The position numbers and the translations under genes were made by a program. 64,000 bases of DNA from Paenibacillus dakarensis (lineage in GTDB: Bacteria; Bacillota; Bacilli; Paenibacillales; Paenibacillaceae). The first letter of the stretch is position 1, and each line of letters opens with the position of its first letter. Positions 50,458 to 58,865 of the stretch are shown piece after piece. The notes below the pieces were generated by a model that saw nothing but the letters and a program-made list of their open reading frames with translations, made no database searches and was not told the DNA's origin. Location: contig NZ_CDSE01000084.1 of assembly GCF_001373415.1 (NCBI RefSeq), positions 1 through 64,000 of the forward strand, given 5' to 3'.

Positions 50458-50473
50458 TGTGAGAGAAATCACA
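50458..50473 (-). promoter_or_regulatory. FNR/CRP-type operator upstream of qoxABCD
   Basis: TGTGA-N6-TCACA with perfect 5-bp arms lies in the 470-bp gap between qoxA and the divergent acetyltransferase gene. It could repress or tune the aerobic oxidase under oxygen limitation. Little else is recognisable in this gap. Confidence 0.55.
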
Positions 50474-50750
50474 GTAATCATGCGGCCTCTAGGGAGTTCA
50501 TACTTTGTTCAAACATTCACGAGAGTTCTCGAATTTGTCACAACTTACAACGGATAGATACCACGGATTTCTTACCCATTATGCTATTGATCTGATCAGG
50601 TAATTGGAGGGAAAGAAGGAAAACAGTTGGTTTACGGTGGAAATCTGGTCGAACACCAAAATTCGAATCAAACATTGTAGAGAAGTGGTTATAAAAAGAG
50701 GTATACTTGGAAATACACATTATTCAATCCTTAAGGCAGGAGGATCAACC

Positions 50751-51323
50751 GTGAATCCAATGATGTTAGAATTCCCTGAGCAAATCGAAACAGAGAGACT
50801 TCTAATTCGTGCCCCTCTATGGGGAGATGGTGTTGCTGTGAACGAAGCGATCATAGAAAGTATAGAAGATCTTCGGCCATGGCTGCCTTTTGCCAATAAC
50901 AAACCATCCGTTCATGAATCTGAAGCTTTCGTAAGAAAAGCCAGGCTCTGTTTTCTTGAACGTACGGATCTGGTTCTTCACTTGTTCGACAGGGAGACAG
51001 GTGCATTTGTAGGAAGCAGTGGCTTACATCACATAGATTGGAAAACACGCCGGTTTGAGATTGGTTATTGGCTGAGGAGTTCTTGCACAGGAAAAGGACT
51101 TGCTGCAGAGGCGGTAAACGGCATATCAAACTTTGCGGTTACACAATTAGGTGCGAATCGGGTTGAAATCCGAATAGATTCCCGAAATACGCGAAGCAGA
51201 AAAGTCGCGGTTCGTACAGGATTTTCGCTTGAAGGAACACTCCGTAACTGGAGGAGAAACGAATACGGCGATCTTATACATCTCATGGTGTATTCCAAAG
51301 TACGCGGAGCTGAGTATCAATAG
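50751..51323 (+). CDS. RimJ/RimL-type GNAT acetyltransferase
   Basis: A 190-residue GNAT enzyme. GTG 50751 is chosen because AGGAGG lies 7 bp upstream; the upstream open frame lacks protein-like features. The start ETERLLIRAPLWGDG and the segments GLHHIDWKTRRFEIGYWLRSSCTGKGLAAEAVNGI (motif A) and LGANRVEIRIDSRNTRSRKVAVRTGFSLEGTLRN are typical of ribosomal-protein-type N-acetyltransferases. The actual acceptor (ribosomal protein or antibiotic) is not known. A strong hairpin follows. Confidence 0.88.
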   Translation: MNPMMLEFPEQIETERLLIRAPLWGDGVAVNEAIIESIEDLRPWLPFANNKPSVHESEAFVRKARLCFLERTDLVLHLFDRETGAFVGSSGLHHIDWKTRRFEIGYWLRSSCTGKGLAAEAVNGISNFAVTQLGANRVEIRIDSRNTRSRKVAVRTGFSLEGTLRNWRRNEYGDLIHLMVYSKVRGAEYQ

Positions 51324-51332
51324 AGATCCAAG

Positions 51333-51383
51333 AAACAACAAGAAGCCATTCCAGGACAGCCCTGAATTGGCTTCTTGTTGTTT
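51333..51383. terminator. Bidirectional terminator
   Basis: A perfect 16-bp stem (AAACAACAAGAAGCCA and its complement) between the acetyltransferase (+) and the DUF2238 gene (-). Confidence 0.8.
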
Positions 51384-51412
51384 AATGTTGTTCACGATCC
51401 ACTAGTCTCCAT

Positions 51413-52039
51413 TCAAGCCTCATCTGTCCGAAGAATGTATTGAGGGTCTTTTATAACTTTAAAGCTCAAGAATACCACAATTATTATTGCACCCGCCGTT
51501 CCACAGATGATATCCCACATCGTATCGGTTAAACTGCCATTTTGCGAAACCAGCCCAAACAGATGATCAACCGTAAACTCGTATATTTCCCATACCCCAG
51601 CCATGGCAACTGAAAAGAATAATGCGAACCAGATGGCCCCTGGCTGATGCAAGTGTCTCTCAGGATGACGTTGTATCGTTTTATCATGAATAAGCAATCC
51701 GACATATACAAGAATAGCACCTGAGAGCAAATGCTCAATCTTATCGAGATGCGGAATGACACTATACATATTAAATAGTTTAGCTAGAAGCATCGTGATG
51801 GTGATGAATAACAAGATGGAAAACCGAAGACCTGAAGATAGCCGGGTTCTTGTCCATTTTGTCAACCCTCTCATGATCAGAAGCACGGAAATGATCAAAG
51901 CTGCTTGAAAGCATTTTGCATAAATCCCTTTAACAGCAAAAAACACCAAGCATAAACTACAGATGATATATAGCCCTATTTCAAATATATAATTGAAGCG
52001 CTGCAGGCTTCTCCATCTTTTATGAGACGTTCTTGTCAT
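51413..52039 (-). CDS. DUF2238 (YjdF-like) membrane protein
   Basis: A 208-residue integral membrane protein with five to six helices. The motifs DKIEHLLSGAILVYVGLLIHDKTIQRH, AGVWEIYEFTVDHLFGLVSQNGSLTDTMWDIICGTAGA are the DUF2238 signature; the His, Glu and Asp residues within membrane segments suggest metal or lipid chemistry, but no function is established. It is a single gene on the minus strand. Confidence 0.8.
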   Translation of the reverse strand: MTRTSHKRWRSLQRFNYIFEIGLYIICSLCLVFFAVKGIYAKCFQAALIISVLLIMRGLTKWTRTRLSSGLRFSILLFITITMLLAKLFNMYSVIPHLDKIEHLLSGAILVYVGLLIHDKTIQRHPERHLHQPGAIWFALFFSVAMAGVWEIYEFTVDHLFGLVSQNGSLTDTMWDIICGTAGAIIIVVFLSFKVIKDPQYILRTDEA

Positions 52040-52271
52040 GAAATGCCTCCCTGGTTATTGGAGCGTGTGTACAAACGTTTCCTCTGCAAAGGAAAGTAAG
52101 TAATAACAGTTTTGACCTGAATGACAAGAATAATCCGGGGATAAGGAAAAAAAAGATATGTATCACAAACTGGTTTATAGCAGATCCGAATGAATCATAG
52201 GTTTCAAGATAATTGCCTGGTTTCGTTTAAATATGGACAGAGAGGAGAGATTATTGGTATGCTAGTAACTC

Positions 52272-52309
52272 GATACCCGAGTATATTGTGCCTGAAAGGG
52301 TATCCTTTT
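52272..52309 (+). terminator. Terminator-like hairpin in the cls leader
   Basis: GATACCC/GGGTATC stem with a 19-nt loop followed by six T, ending about 35 bp before the cls start. With no gene upstream on this strand, it may be an attenuator in the cls 5' leader. The rest of 52040-52271 shows no gene. Confidence 0.6.
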
Positions 52310-52342
52310 TTAATTTCTTAAGTTAAAGGAAGATCAGCCAAC

Positions 52343-53791
52343 ATGCATGTTACAACGGTTTTTCTCGGACTAATTATATTTTTGAATATCATATTTGCCT
52401 TCGTCGTTATCTTCCAGGAAAGAAGAGATGTTGGCTCAACATGGGCATGGCTTTTAGTATTACTGCTAATTCCGATTGCCGGCTTTATACTGTATTTGTT
52501 CTTCGCTCAAAACTTCAGACGGAAACGGTTATTTTACTGGGACGATATAAAGAAAAAAGGTCTGGACCGAGGATTGAAGTTCCAGGAATCCCTGTTACGC
52601 TCCGAACAATTTCAATTCAAAAATCATGTTTCATGGAAGAATAAAGATTTGATTACGATGAATTTGCTGCACAATCAAGCGGTACTGAGTGAAGATAACC
52701 AGGTGGAAGTTTTTACAGACGGTAAAGAGAAGTTCGCCGCTCTCTTTCAAGACATTGAGGAAGCCACCGAATTCATCCATATACAGTACTACATCATTCA
52801 GAAGGACCGACTGGGCAAGCGAATGATGGATCTATTAACGAAAAAAGCGAAGCAGGGCGTTAACGTTCGAGTGTTATATGATGAACTGGGTTCCAGACGA
52901 ATCAACCCGAGGTTTCTACAAGAGCTGCGGGACGCCGGTGGACAAGTTGAGGCTTTTTTTCCATCAAAGTACCGTCTTATCAATCTTCGCTTGAACTACC
53001 GTAATCACCGCAAGCTGGTCATCATTGACGGGAAGATCGGATATGTAGGCGGATTTAATGTGGGTGATGAATATCTTGGGCTTAATCCGAAATTCGGGTA
53101 CTGGCGGGATACGCATCTGAGAATTGTAGGAACTGCGGTTTACTCCATACAGACAAGGTTTATTCTGGATTGGAATCAAGCCTCATCGAATCATGATATT
53201 GTCTATTTCCCAAGCCTGTTTCCTCATTTGCCTACTCAGGGCAATGTAGGCATACAGATCGTAACGAGTGGTCCGGATTCCGAGTACGAACATATCAAGA
53301 ACGGTTATCTAAAAATGATCAGTTCTGCGCAAAAATCAATCTATATCCAAACACCTTATTTTATCCCGGACTCCAGCATGCTTGACGCACTTCGAGTAGC
53401 CTCCCTGTCTGGAGTTGAAGTGAATGTGATGATTCCGGATAAGCCTGATCATATGTTTGTATACTGGGCAACGCTATCCTACATTGGAGAGATGCTGAGT
53501 GTTGGTGCCAAGGTTTATCTGTATAGTAACGGATTTATTCATGCCAAAACGCTGGTGATTGATGAAGAAATAGCTTCTGTTGGAACGGCCAACATCGATT
53601 TCCGAAGCTTTAAGCTTAACTTCGAGGTAAATGCATTTCTGTACGATGAGGGGATAGCCGAACGATTAAGCCAGGATTTTAAGCAGGATATAAAGGTGTC
53701 CAGGCTGCTCACTCTGAAAGAATACCGGGAGCGTTCCAAATGGATCCGTATCAAAGAGTCTATATCCCGCTTATTGTCGCCAATATTATAA
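52343..53791 (+). CDS. cls: Cardiolipin synthase
   Basis: A 482-residue phospholipase-D-superfamily enzyme that condenses two phosphatidylglycerols into cardiolipin. Two N-terminal membrane helices (about 3-22 and 33-52) precede two HKD motifs: NYRNHRKLVIIDGKIGYVGGFN (about 215-236) and NGFIHAKTLVIDEEIASVGTANID (about 394-417). AAGGAAG precedes the ATG. A terminator-like hairpin in the leader suggests attenuation. Single gene with a strong terminator. Confidence 0.93.
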   Translation: MHVTTVFLGLIIFLNIIFAFVVIFQERRDVGSTWAWLLVLLLIPIAGFILYLFFAQNFRRKRLFYWDDIKKKGLDRGLKFQESLLRSEQFQFKNHVSWKNKDLITMNLLHNQAVLSEDNQVEVFTDGKEKFAALFQDIEEATEFIHIQYYIIQKDRLGKRMMDLLTKKAKQGVNVRVLYDELGSRRINPRFLQELRDAGGQVEAFFPSKYRLINLRLNYRNHRKLVIIDGKIGYVGGFNVGDEYLGLNPKFGYWRDTHLRIVGTAVYSIQTRFILDWNQASSNHDIVYFPSLFPHLPTQGNVGIQIVTSGPDSEYEHIKNGYLKMISSAQKSIYIQTPYFIPDSSMLDALRVASLSGVEVNVMIPDKPDHMFVYWATLSYIGEMLSVGAKVYLYSNGFIHAKTLVIDEEIASVGTANIDFRSFKLNFEVNAFLYDEGIAERLSQDFKQDIKVSRLLTLKEYRERSKWIRIKESISRLLSPIL

Positions 53792-53829
53792 ATACTCCCC
53801 TATGCAGAAAAAATAGTATACAACTCCTT

Positions 53830-53857
53830 GAAAAACCGCCTAAAGGCGGTTTTTTTA
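53830..53857 (+). terminator. Intrinsic terminator of cls
   Basis: AAAACCGCC/GGCGGTTTT stem with a TAAA loop and a long T run. Confidence 0.93.
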
Positions 53858-54023
53858 TATTTTCTAAACTTATTTGTTTTTACAGGGTTAATAAATTATT
53901 TGGATAAATCAGTAATAAGAGGAGTATGCCTCATCGGTTATGATATTTTGAAAAATGGCTACCTGAATAGGTCAGAAGCCTGATAGTATAATAGATAGAA
54001 CTTATAGGAAATGTGGTGAAAAG

Positions 54024-55085
54024 ATGTTATTCAGTCAACATCAGATCGAACAGATTCGCAGACAATCTCTGCAGATGGAGCAAGAGGGCAAAGTTACAGA
54101 GGAAGTGCTTCAGCTTATTTATGATTATCGCCTGTTCCATCTATTTGTACCTAATGAATTGGAAGGCCGGATGACAACATTACCTGAAGCTGTTAAGCTA
54201 TTTCAAGAATGCTCACGGATTGACGGGAATTTCGGGTGGCTGATTACGATCGGTGCCGGGGGAGGATTCTTCGCCTCATTTATGTCTCCAAAAGTAAGCC
54301 GGGATGTCTTCGCGCACCGGACTGCTGTGATTGCCGGCAGCGGCACGCCATCTGGAACCGCACGGCGTGTACCTGGTGGGTACATCGTGAATGGAAGCTG
54401 GAAGTATTGCAGCGGATCAACCCATGCAACGGTGTTTACTGCGAATGTGATCGTGGAGAAGAGGGAAGAGGAAGCAGATTCTGAAGAAAGTGATGTTCCG
54501 GAAATACGCTCGATGATACTTTTGCCAGAACAAATACATATCAAACCGGATTGGAATGCGTTCGGATTAAAGGCGACATCCAGTCACTCCATATCGGCCA
54601 GGGATGCATTTGTGCCTGAAGAGATGACATTTGATATTACCGATAAAAAATCTTATGAGTATGAGCTCATTTATTCTTATCCGTTTCTTGCCTTCGCCCA
54701 AGCCTCTTTTGCAGCAGTAACCTTAGGGATTGCACAGCACTTTTTAGAAGCTGCTGAAGCGCTATTGGAGCAAAAGCCAAGCCGCCATCCCTTTGTCAGT
54801 AACCAATTAAGCAGCATGCAGGAAGCTTTAAAGCGTTCTGAAATGGACTTATACGCTTGTATGAATCAATCGTGGAATGAACTGCAGCAGGAAGGGCATT
54901 TATCTCAGGAGACAGAGGCTAAGGTATCCGAGCAATGTATCTCTACAGCCCAAGTCTCATTACAGTGCGGACAAGTATTATTCCCGCTGCTAGGGTTATC
55001 TGCCGCTATGGAGGACAGTGCAGTCAATCGGACGTGGAGAGATCTTCAAACCGCTTGTCAGCATGCACTGCTTCGGAGTTATTGA
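54024..55085 (+). CDS. Acyl-CoA dehydrogenase-fold flavoprotein (monooxygenase-like)
   Basis: A 353-residue protein of the acyl-CoA dehydrogenase superfamily. It has the N-terminal helical domain (LFVPNELEGRMTTLPEAVKLFQECSRIDGNFGWLITIG), the beta domain (GSGTPSGTARRVPGGYIVNGSWKYCSGSTHATVFTANVIV) and a C-terminal helical bundle. The VNGSWKYCSGS segment and the lack of a clear catalytic Glu match the HpaA/DszC-like flavin-dependent monooxygenase branch rather than beta-oxidation enzymes. The substrate is unknown and no flavin reductase is adjacent. GGTGA precedes the ATG. The DUF3221 gene follows by 54 bp. Confidence 0.78.
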   Translation: MLFSQHQIEQIRRQSLQMEQEGKVTEEVLQLIYDYRLFHLFVPNELEGRMTTLPEAVKLFQECSRIDGNFGWLITIGAGGGFFASFMSPKVSRDVFAHRTAVIAGSGTPSGTARRVPGGYIVNGSWKYCSGSTHATVFTANVIVEKREEEADSEESDVPEIRSMILLPEQIHIKPDWNAFGLKATSSHSISARDAFVPEEMTFDITDKKSYEYELIYSYPFLAFAQASFAAVTLGIAQHFLEAAEALLEQKPSRHPFVSNQLSSMQEALKRSEMDLYACMNQSWNELQQEGHLSQETEAKVSEQCISTAQVSLQCGQVLFPLLGLSAAMEDSAVNRTWRDLQTACQHALLRSY

Positions 55086-55139
55086 GCTTGAGCGAACCTT
55101 CGAATAGCGATTTGCAGTTTTTGTAGGCGGGAGGGCACA

Positions 55140-55505
55140 ATGATGCGTAAATGGATTGTTTCTGCCACAGTTTTATCACTCCTAGCTGTTATTCTTGCGA
55201 TCTTTCTTCTAAGTTCTAAAGGGAGTAATGGCGATTACATTATCGGTAAAGAAATCAACAGCAATCAAACGCCGGTAATCATAGTGGCGCGCGATATTTC
55301 GAGAAAAGAAGCGGAGTCTTTATCGCTTGATTACTTTATGAAAGAATCCAATCGGGATCGTGTGATGTATTATCACGTCAAAGATACTGCTCTTTATCAT
55401 GACCTGACCATGGGTGAGAGAGTGACTGTGAAAACCGCTGGTTATGTTATGATGTCATCGCCGATGCAGGCAGTTGCCACGGAAATCATCAGGCATGATC
55501 AATAA
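55140..55505 (+). CDS. DUF3221 family exported protein
   Basis: A protein of about 120 residues with an N-terminal signal/anchor helix (about 5-25) and a DUF3221-like domain: GDYIIGKEI, IIVARDISRKEAESLSLDYFM, MYYHVKDTALYHDLTMGERVTVKTAGYVMMSSPMQAVATEI. It resembles B. subtilis YobA-type proteins of unknown function. Two ATGs (55140, 55143) both follow GGGAGGG. It may share a transcript with the flavoprotein gene upstream. Confidence 0.7.
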   Translation: MMRKWIVSATVLSLLAVILAIFLLSSKGSNGDYIIGKEINSNQTPVIIVARDISRKEAESLSLDYFMKESNRDRVMYYHVKDTALYHDLTMGERVTVKTAGYVMMSSPMQAVATEIIRHDQ

Positions 55506-55525
55506 TACTGTTCAAAATTATGATA

Positions 55526-55566
55526 AAAACAAAGAGCACCTCGAGAGAGGTGCCCTTTGTTGTTTT
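55526..55566. terminator. Bidirectional terminator
   Basis: AACAAAG-GCACCTC pairs with GAGGTGC-CTTTGTT around a GAGA loop, between the convergent DUF3221 and permease genes. Confidence 0.85.
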
Positions 55567-56854
55567 ACAGAACCGCCTGCAGCAAGAAATTCGCCAGAAA
55601 CAGAATCGAAATCACGAACATGGCTATCGAAAGCTGTTCCCGCTTCTTGGCAAACAGCTTGAGCAGCGGATAAGCGATAAAGCCGAAGGCAATCCCGTCC
55701 ACGATGCTGTAGGTTAACGGAATCATGATAATGACGAGAAATGCAGGAAACGCTTCGGTAAAATCGCTAAAGTCTATATTAACGATATTCGACAGCATTA
55801 ATCCCCCGATAATGATAAGAATAGGGGCAATGGCTGCATCCGGAACAAGCTTGATAAAAGGCATAAAGAACAGGGACAACAAGAACAAAACGCCCGTAAT
55901 CAACGAGGTTAATCCGGTTCTTCCACCTGCCGTAATGCCCGCAGCCGATTCTACCGTAGAAACCGGAGGGCTTGTACCCAGCAGGCCGCAAACGATTGAG
56001 GAAATCGAAACGGCCTTGAGCGCTTTCCCGTTCTTTTCCGGTGCTTGTAGCAAACCGTCGACTTGAGAATGCACCAGTCCTATATTTTCAAAAACCAGGA
56101 CCAAAACGAGCGAGAAGCAGGCCATCAGGAATGGAATGCTAATCAGTTTGCTCCAGTCTGCACTTAAGAACACGCTTTGATAGGATTGGAAAGAGATGGA
56201 CCCGGCATGCAACGACGAGAAGTCGATGATTCCAAACAACCAGGCAACCAGAGTGCCTAATATAATGCTGATCAGAAAGTTACCAGGGACTTTTTTCAAA
56301 AACAAGAATAAGGTGATCACCAGATTGATGATCGTTGCCAGCACCATCGGTGCCGACAAATCGCCGAGGGCGACAAAATGACCCGTGTTTCCGATGACGA
56401 TACCGCTCTTTTGCAGGCCAATAAAAGCGATAAACAGCCCAATCCCAACGGAGATGGACTCTTTTAAAGAAGTTGGTATAGCCTTGCTAATGATGGTAGA
56501 CAGTTTGGAAAAAGCAATGATCACAAACAGGATCCCCGATAGAACAACCGCTCCTAACGCCTCCATATAATTTAACCCCATCGAACCGACAATGGTATAC
56601 GTAAATAAGGCATTGATGCCCATACCGGGTACGATGATCAGCGGGGCGTTCGCCATGAACGCAACGAGCAGACAGCCAATCAGTGAAGACAGAACGGTTG
56701 CAATAATCCCTGCCTCAAGCGGGATGCCCGCATCCTCAAGAATTTTGGCGTTAACCGCAATGATGTAAACGATCGAGAAAAAGGATGTTAAGCCTGCCGT
56801 GACCTCCTTTTTCAAATTCGTTCCGTGGTGCTTAAGCTTGAATACTCCTTCCAT
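55565..56854 (-). CDS. NCS2/AzgA-like purine permease
   Basis: A 429-residue transporter with about 12-14 helices. LKKEVTAGLTSFFSIVYIIAVN at the start, NAPLIIVPGMGINALFTYTIV, ESISVGIGLFIAFIGLQKSGIV and GTSPPVSTVESAAGITAGGRTGLTSL are signatures of the AzgA branch (adenine, guanine, hypoxanthine) of nucleobase transporters. Length is typical. ATG 56854 is the only reasonable start, but its ribosome-binding site is poor. I looked for a purine riboswitch in the 230-bp upstream region and did not recognise one. Confidence 0.88.
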   Translation of the reverse strand: MEGVFKLKHHGTNLKKEVTAGLTSFFSIVYIIAVNAKILEDAGIPLEAGIIATVLSSLIGCLLVAFMANAPLIIVPGMGINALFTYTIVGSMGLNYMEALGAVVLSGILFVIIAFSKLSTIISKAIPTSLKESISVGIGLFIAFIGLQKSGIVIGNTGHFVALGDLSAPMVLATIINLVITLFLFLKKVPGNFLISIILGTLVAWLFGIIDFSSLHAGSISFQSYQSVFLSADWSKLISIPFLMACFSLVLVLVFENIGLVHSQVDGLLQAPEKNGKALKAVSISSIVCGLLGTSPPVSTVESAAGITAGGRTGLTSLITGVLFLLSLFFMPFIKLVPDAAIAPILIIIGGLMLSNIVNIDFSDFTEAFPAFLVIIMIPLTYSIVDGIAFGFIAYPLLKLFAKKREQLSIAMFVISILFLANFLLQAVL

Positions 56855-57086
56855 GATATATCACACTTTTCAGATTTCCCTCTCCCACCCACATGCAGTT
56901 CGTTTAAAACACATGCAGAGGAAATTATAACATAAAATTTAAACATATCAGTAGCATTTATGTGAGAGAAAAGCAAAAGTATCTGTTGCATCACCTTAGG
57001 AAGAAAATTATAATTATATGTCTCCTATAATTTTCCTGATACTCCACTCCTCAAATCATTTCTAGCTGTTAAGAAGGGGGATACCC

Positions 57087-58865
57087 GTGAAAGAGAATAA
57101 AACTAGAAAAACAAAAGGAAAAAGTATCGGTATGTACCGTGAGATGCTAATACGATATGTTCTTCCTCAGCGTAAGCTATTAATGGGCCTCACCTTGCTT
57201 TTACTTTTTTCGATTAGCCTGCAGCTTGTCAATCCGCAGATCATCCGGTTTTTTATTGATACAGCTCAAGGAGAAGGAAGCATTACAGCGCTGTATTATG
57301 CGGCTGGGTTGTTTATTGTATTCTCCGTGCTTCAGCAGGGAGTCTCTGTGGCCGCTGCCTATTTCAGTGAAAATCTGGGTTGGAAAACGACTAATAAACT
57401 CCGTGCCGAATTGGTAGAGCACTGTCTTTCACTGGATATGAGCTTTCACAAAACACAGACTTCAGGCTCATTGATCGAAAGAGTGGATGGAGATGTTAAT
57501 GCATTGGCGAACTTCTTCTCCAGCTTTATTATCCATCTGTTTGGCAACCTGCTGCTTATGATCGGAATATTAGTTTTACTGTATCGGGAAAATTTCTGGA
57601 TTGGACTTGTGATGACCGTGTTCGTGGTAGGAGCCATATATGTTATTCAGCATATTCGCCGTTTTGCCGCGCCGGTATGGAAGAAATGGAGAGAGCTTAA
57701 CGCTGAGTTCTATGGTTTTATTGGAGAGCATCTGGAAGGAACGGAGGATACGAGAGCGAATGGTGCAGCAGGCTATGTGATGAACCGATTCTATGAGTTA
57801 ACCAGACGTATGCTGCCTGTACGAGTTCGGGCTTTTATTGGTTTCTGTCTAATGTGGAGTACCTCGATCCTTGTATTTGCACTCGGAAACGCTGCAGCTT
57901 TTATCGTATGTGCAATCCTATGGGTAAATGGCCAGGGAGTGCTGACGATTGGCTCTGTCTATCTGGTGTTCTATTATACGGAACTTCTGGCAAAGCCTAT
58001 TGAAAAGATTCGGACACAGCTGGAGGATTTACAGAAAGCGGATGCCAGCTTGACACGTGTCCGTGATTTACTCGCGACCAAGCCGCTGATACAAGACGGT
58101 CAAGGTGCACCGCTGCCAAGCGGCCCTTTATCTGTGGAGTTCAGTGATCTTAGCTTCTCATATGAAGAGGATGCAAAGACACTGGAAGATCTTCATTTCC
58201 GGCTTGAGCCAGGACAGACGCTTGGACTGCTGGGACGTACAGGCAGCGGTAAGACAACGATCGCACGTCTTTTGCTTCGCTTCTATGATCCAGAGTTCGG
58301 GAGCATAAAGCTTGCTGGTACCGACATCCGGGACTGTAAGCTTCATGAGCTTCGAAGGAAAGTAGCAATGGTCACGCAGAATATTGAGATTCTTGAAGGC
58401 ACAGTCCGTGACAATCTGACCTTATTCGATGACAGCATTGCTGATCAGCGTATTGAAGAGGTATTGATGCAGCTGGGATTAGCAGATTGGCGCGCTTCGC
58501 TTCCGGAAGGACTAAATACGATGCTGTCTTCAGGAGGCGGAGGCTTGTCTGCCGGTGAGGCGCAGCTGCTAGCTTTCGCCAGAGTATTTCTGACTGAGCC
58601 GGGACTTGTTATTTTGGATGAAGCTTCATCCAGGCTGGACCCGTTGACAGAATACCGGATCGAAGCGGCGATTACCCGTCTTTTACGCGAAAAAACATGT
58701 ATCATAATTGCTCATCGTCTAGCGACCGTACAGCGGGCAGATCGCATTCTTATTTTGGAGAATGGACGCACGATTGAAAGCGGGTACCGAGAGAAGCTAG
58801 CAGCTGATCCGAATTCGCGGTTTAGCCGAATGCTTTCGGTCGGAGCAGAGGAGGTGCTTGCATGA
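57087..58865 (+). CDS. ABC exporter half-transporter A (canonical Walker B, altered signature)
   Basis: A 592-residue fused membrane/ATPase half-transporter with six helices (about 30-320) and a nucleotide-binding domain with Walker A GRTGSGKTT (about 382-390), signature LSAGE (about 487-491, Gln replaced by Glu), and Walker B VILDEASSRLD with the catalytic Glu. GTG 57087 follows GGGGG. Its TGA overlaps the ATG of the next half-transporter (ATGA), so the two make an obligate heterodimer. Such exporters move lipids, peptides or drugs; the substrate is not evident. Confidence 0.9.
   Translation: MKENKTRKTKGKSIGMYREMLIRYVLPQRKLLMGLTLLLLFSISLQLVNPQIIRFFIDTAQGEGSITALYYAAGLFIVFSVLQQGVSVAAAYFSENLGWKTTNKLRAELVEHCLSLDMSFHKTQTSGSLIERVDGDVNALANFFSSFIIHLFGNLLLMIGILVLLYRENFWIGLVMTVFVVGAIYVIQHIRRFAAPVWKKWRELNAEFYGFIGEHLEGTEDTRANGAAGYVMNRFYELTRRMLPVRVRAFIGFCLMWSTSILVFALGNAAAFIVCAILWVNGQGVLTIGSVYLVFYYTELLAKPIEKIRTQLEDLQKADASLTRVRDLLATKPLIQDGQGAPLPSGPLSVEFSDLSFSYEEDAKTLEDLHFRLEPGQTLGLLGRTGSGKTTIARLLLRFYDPEFGSIKLAGTDIRDCKLHELRRKVAMVTQNIEILEGTVRDNLTLFDDSIADQRIEEVLMQLGLADWRASLPEGLNTMLSSGGGGLSAGEAQLLAFARVFLTEPGLVILDEASSRLDPLTEYRIEAAITRLLREKTCIIIAHRLATVQRADRILILENGRTIESGYREKLAADPNSRFSRMLSVGAEEVLA

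Noticed and set aside
56855..57086. Purine riboswitch upstream of the NCS2 permease
   Set aside because: I looked for the conserved loop-loop and core motifs on the minus strand and did not see them.
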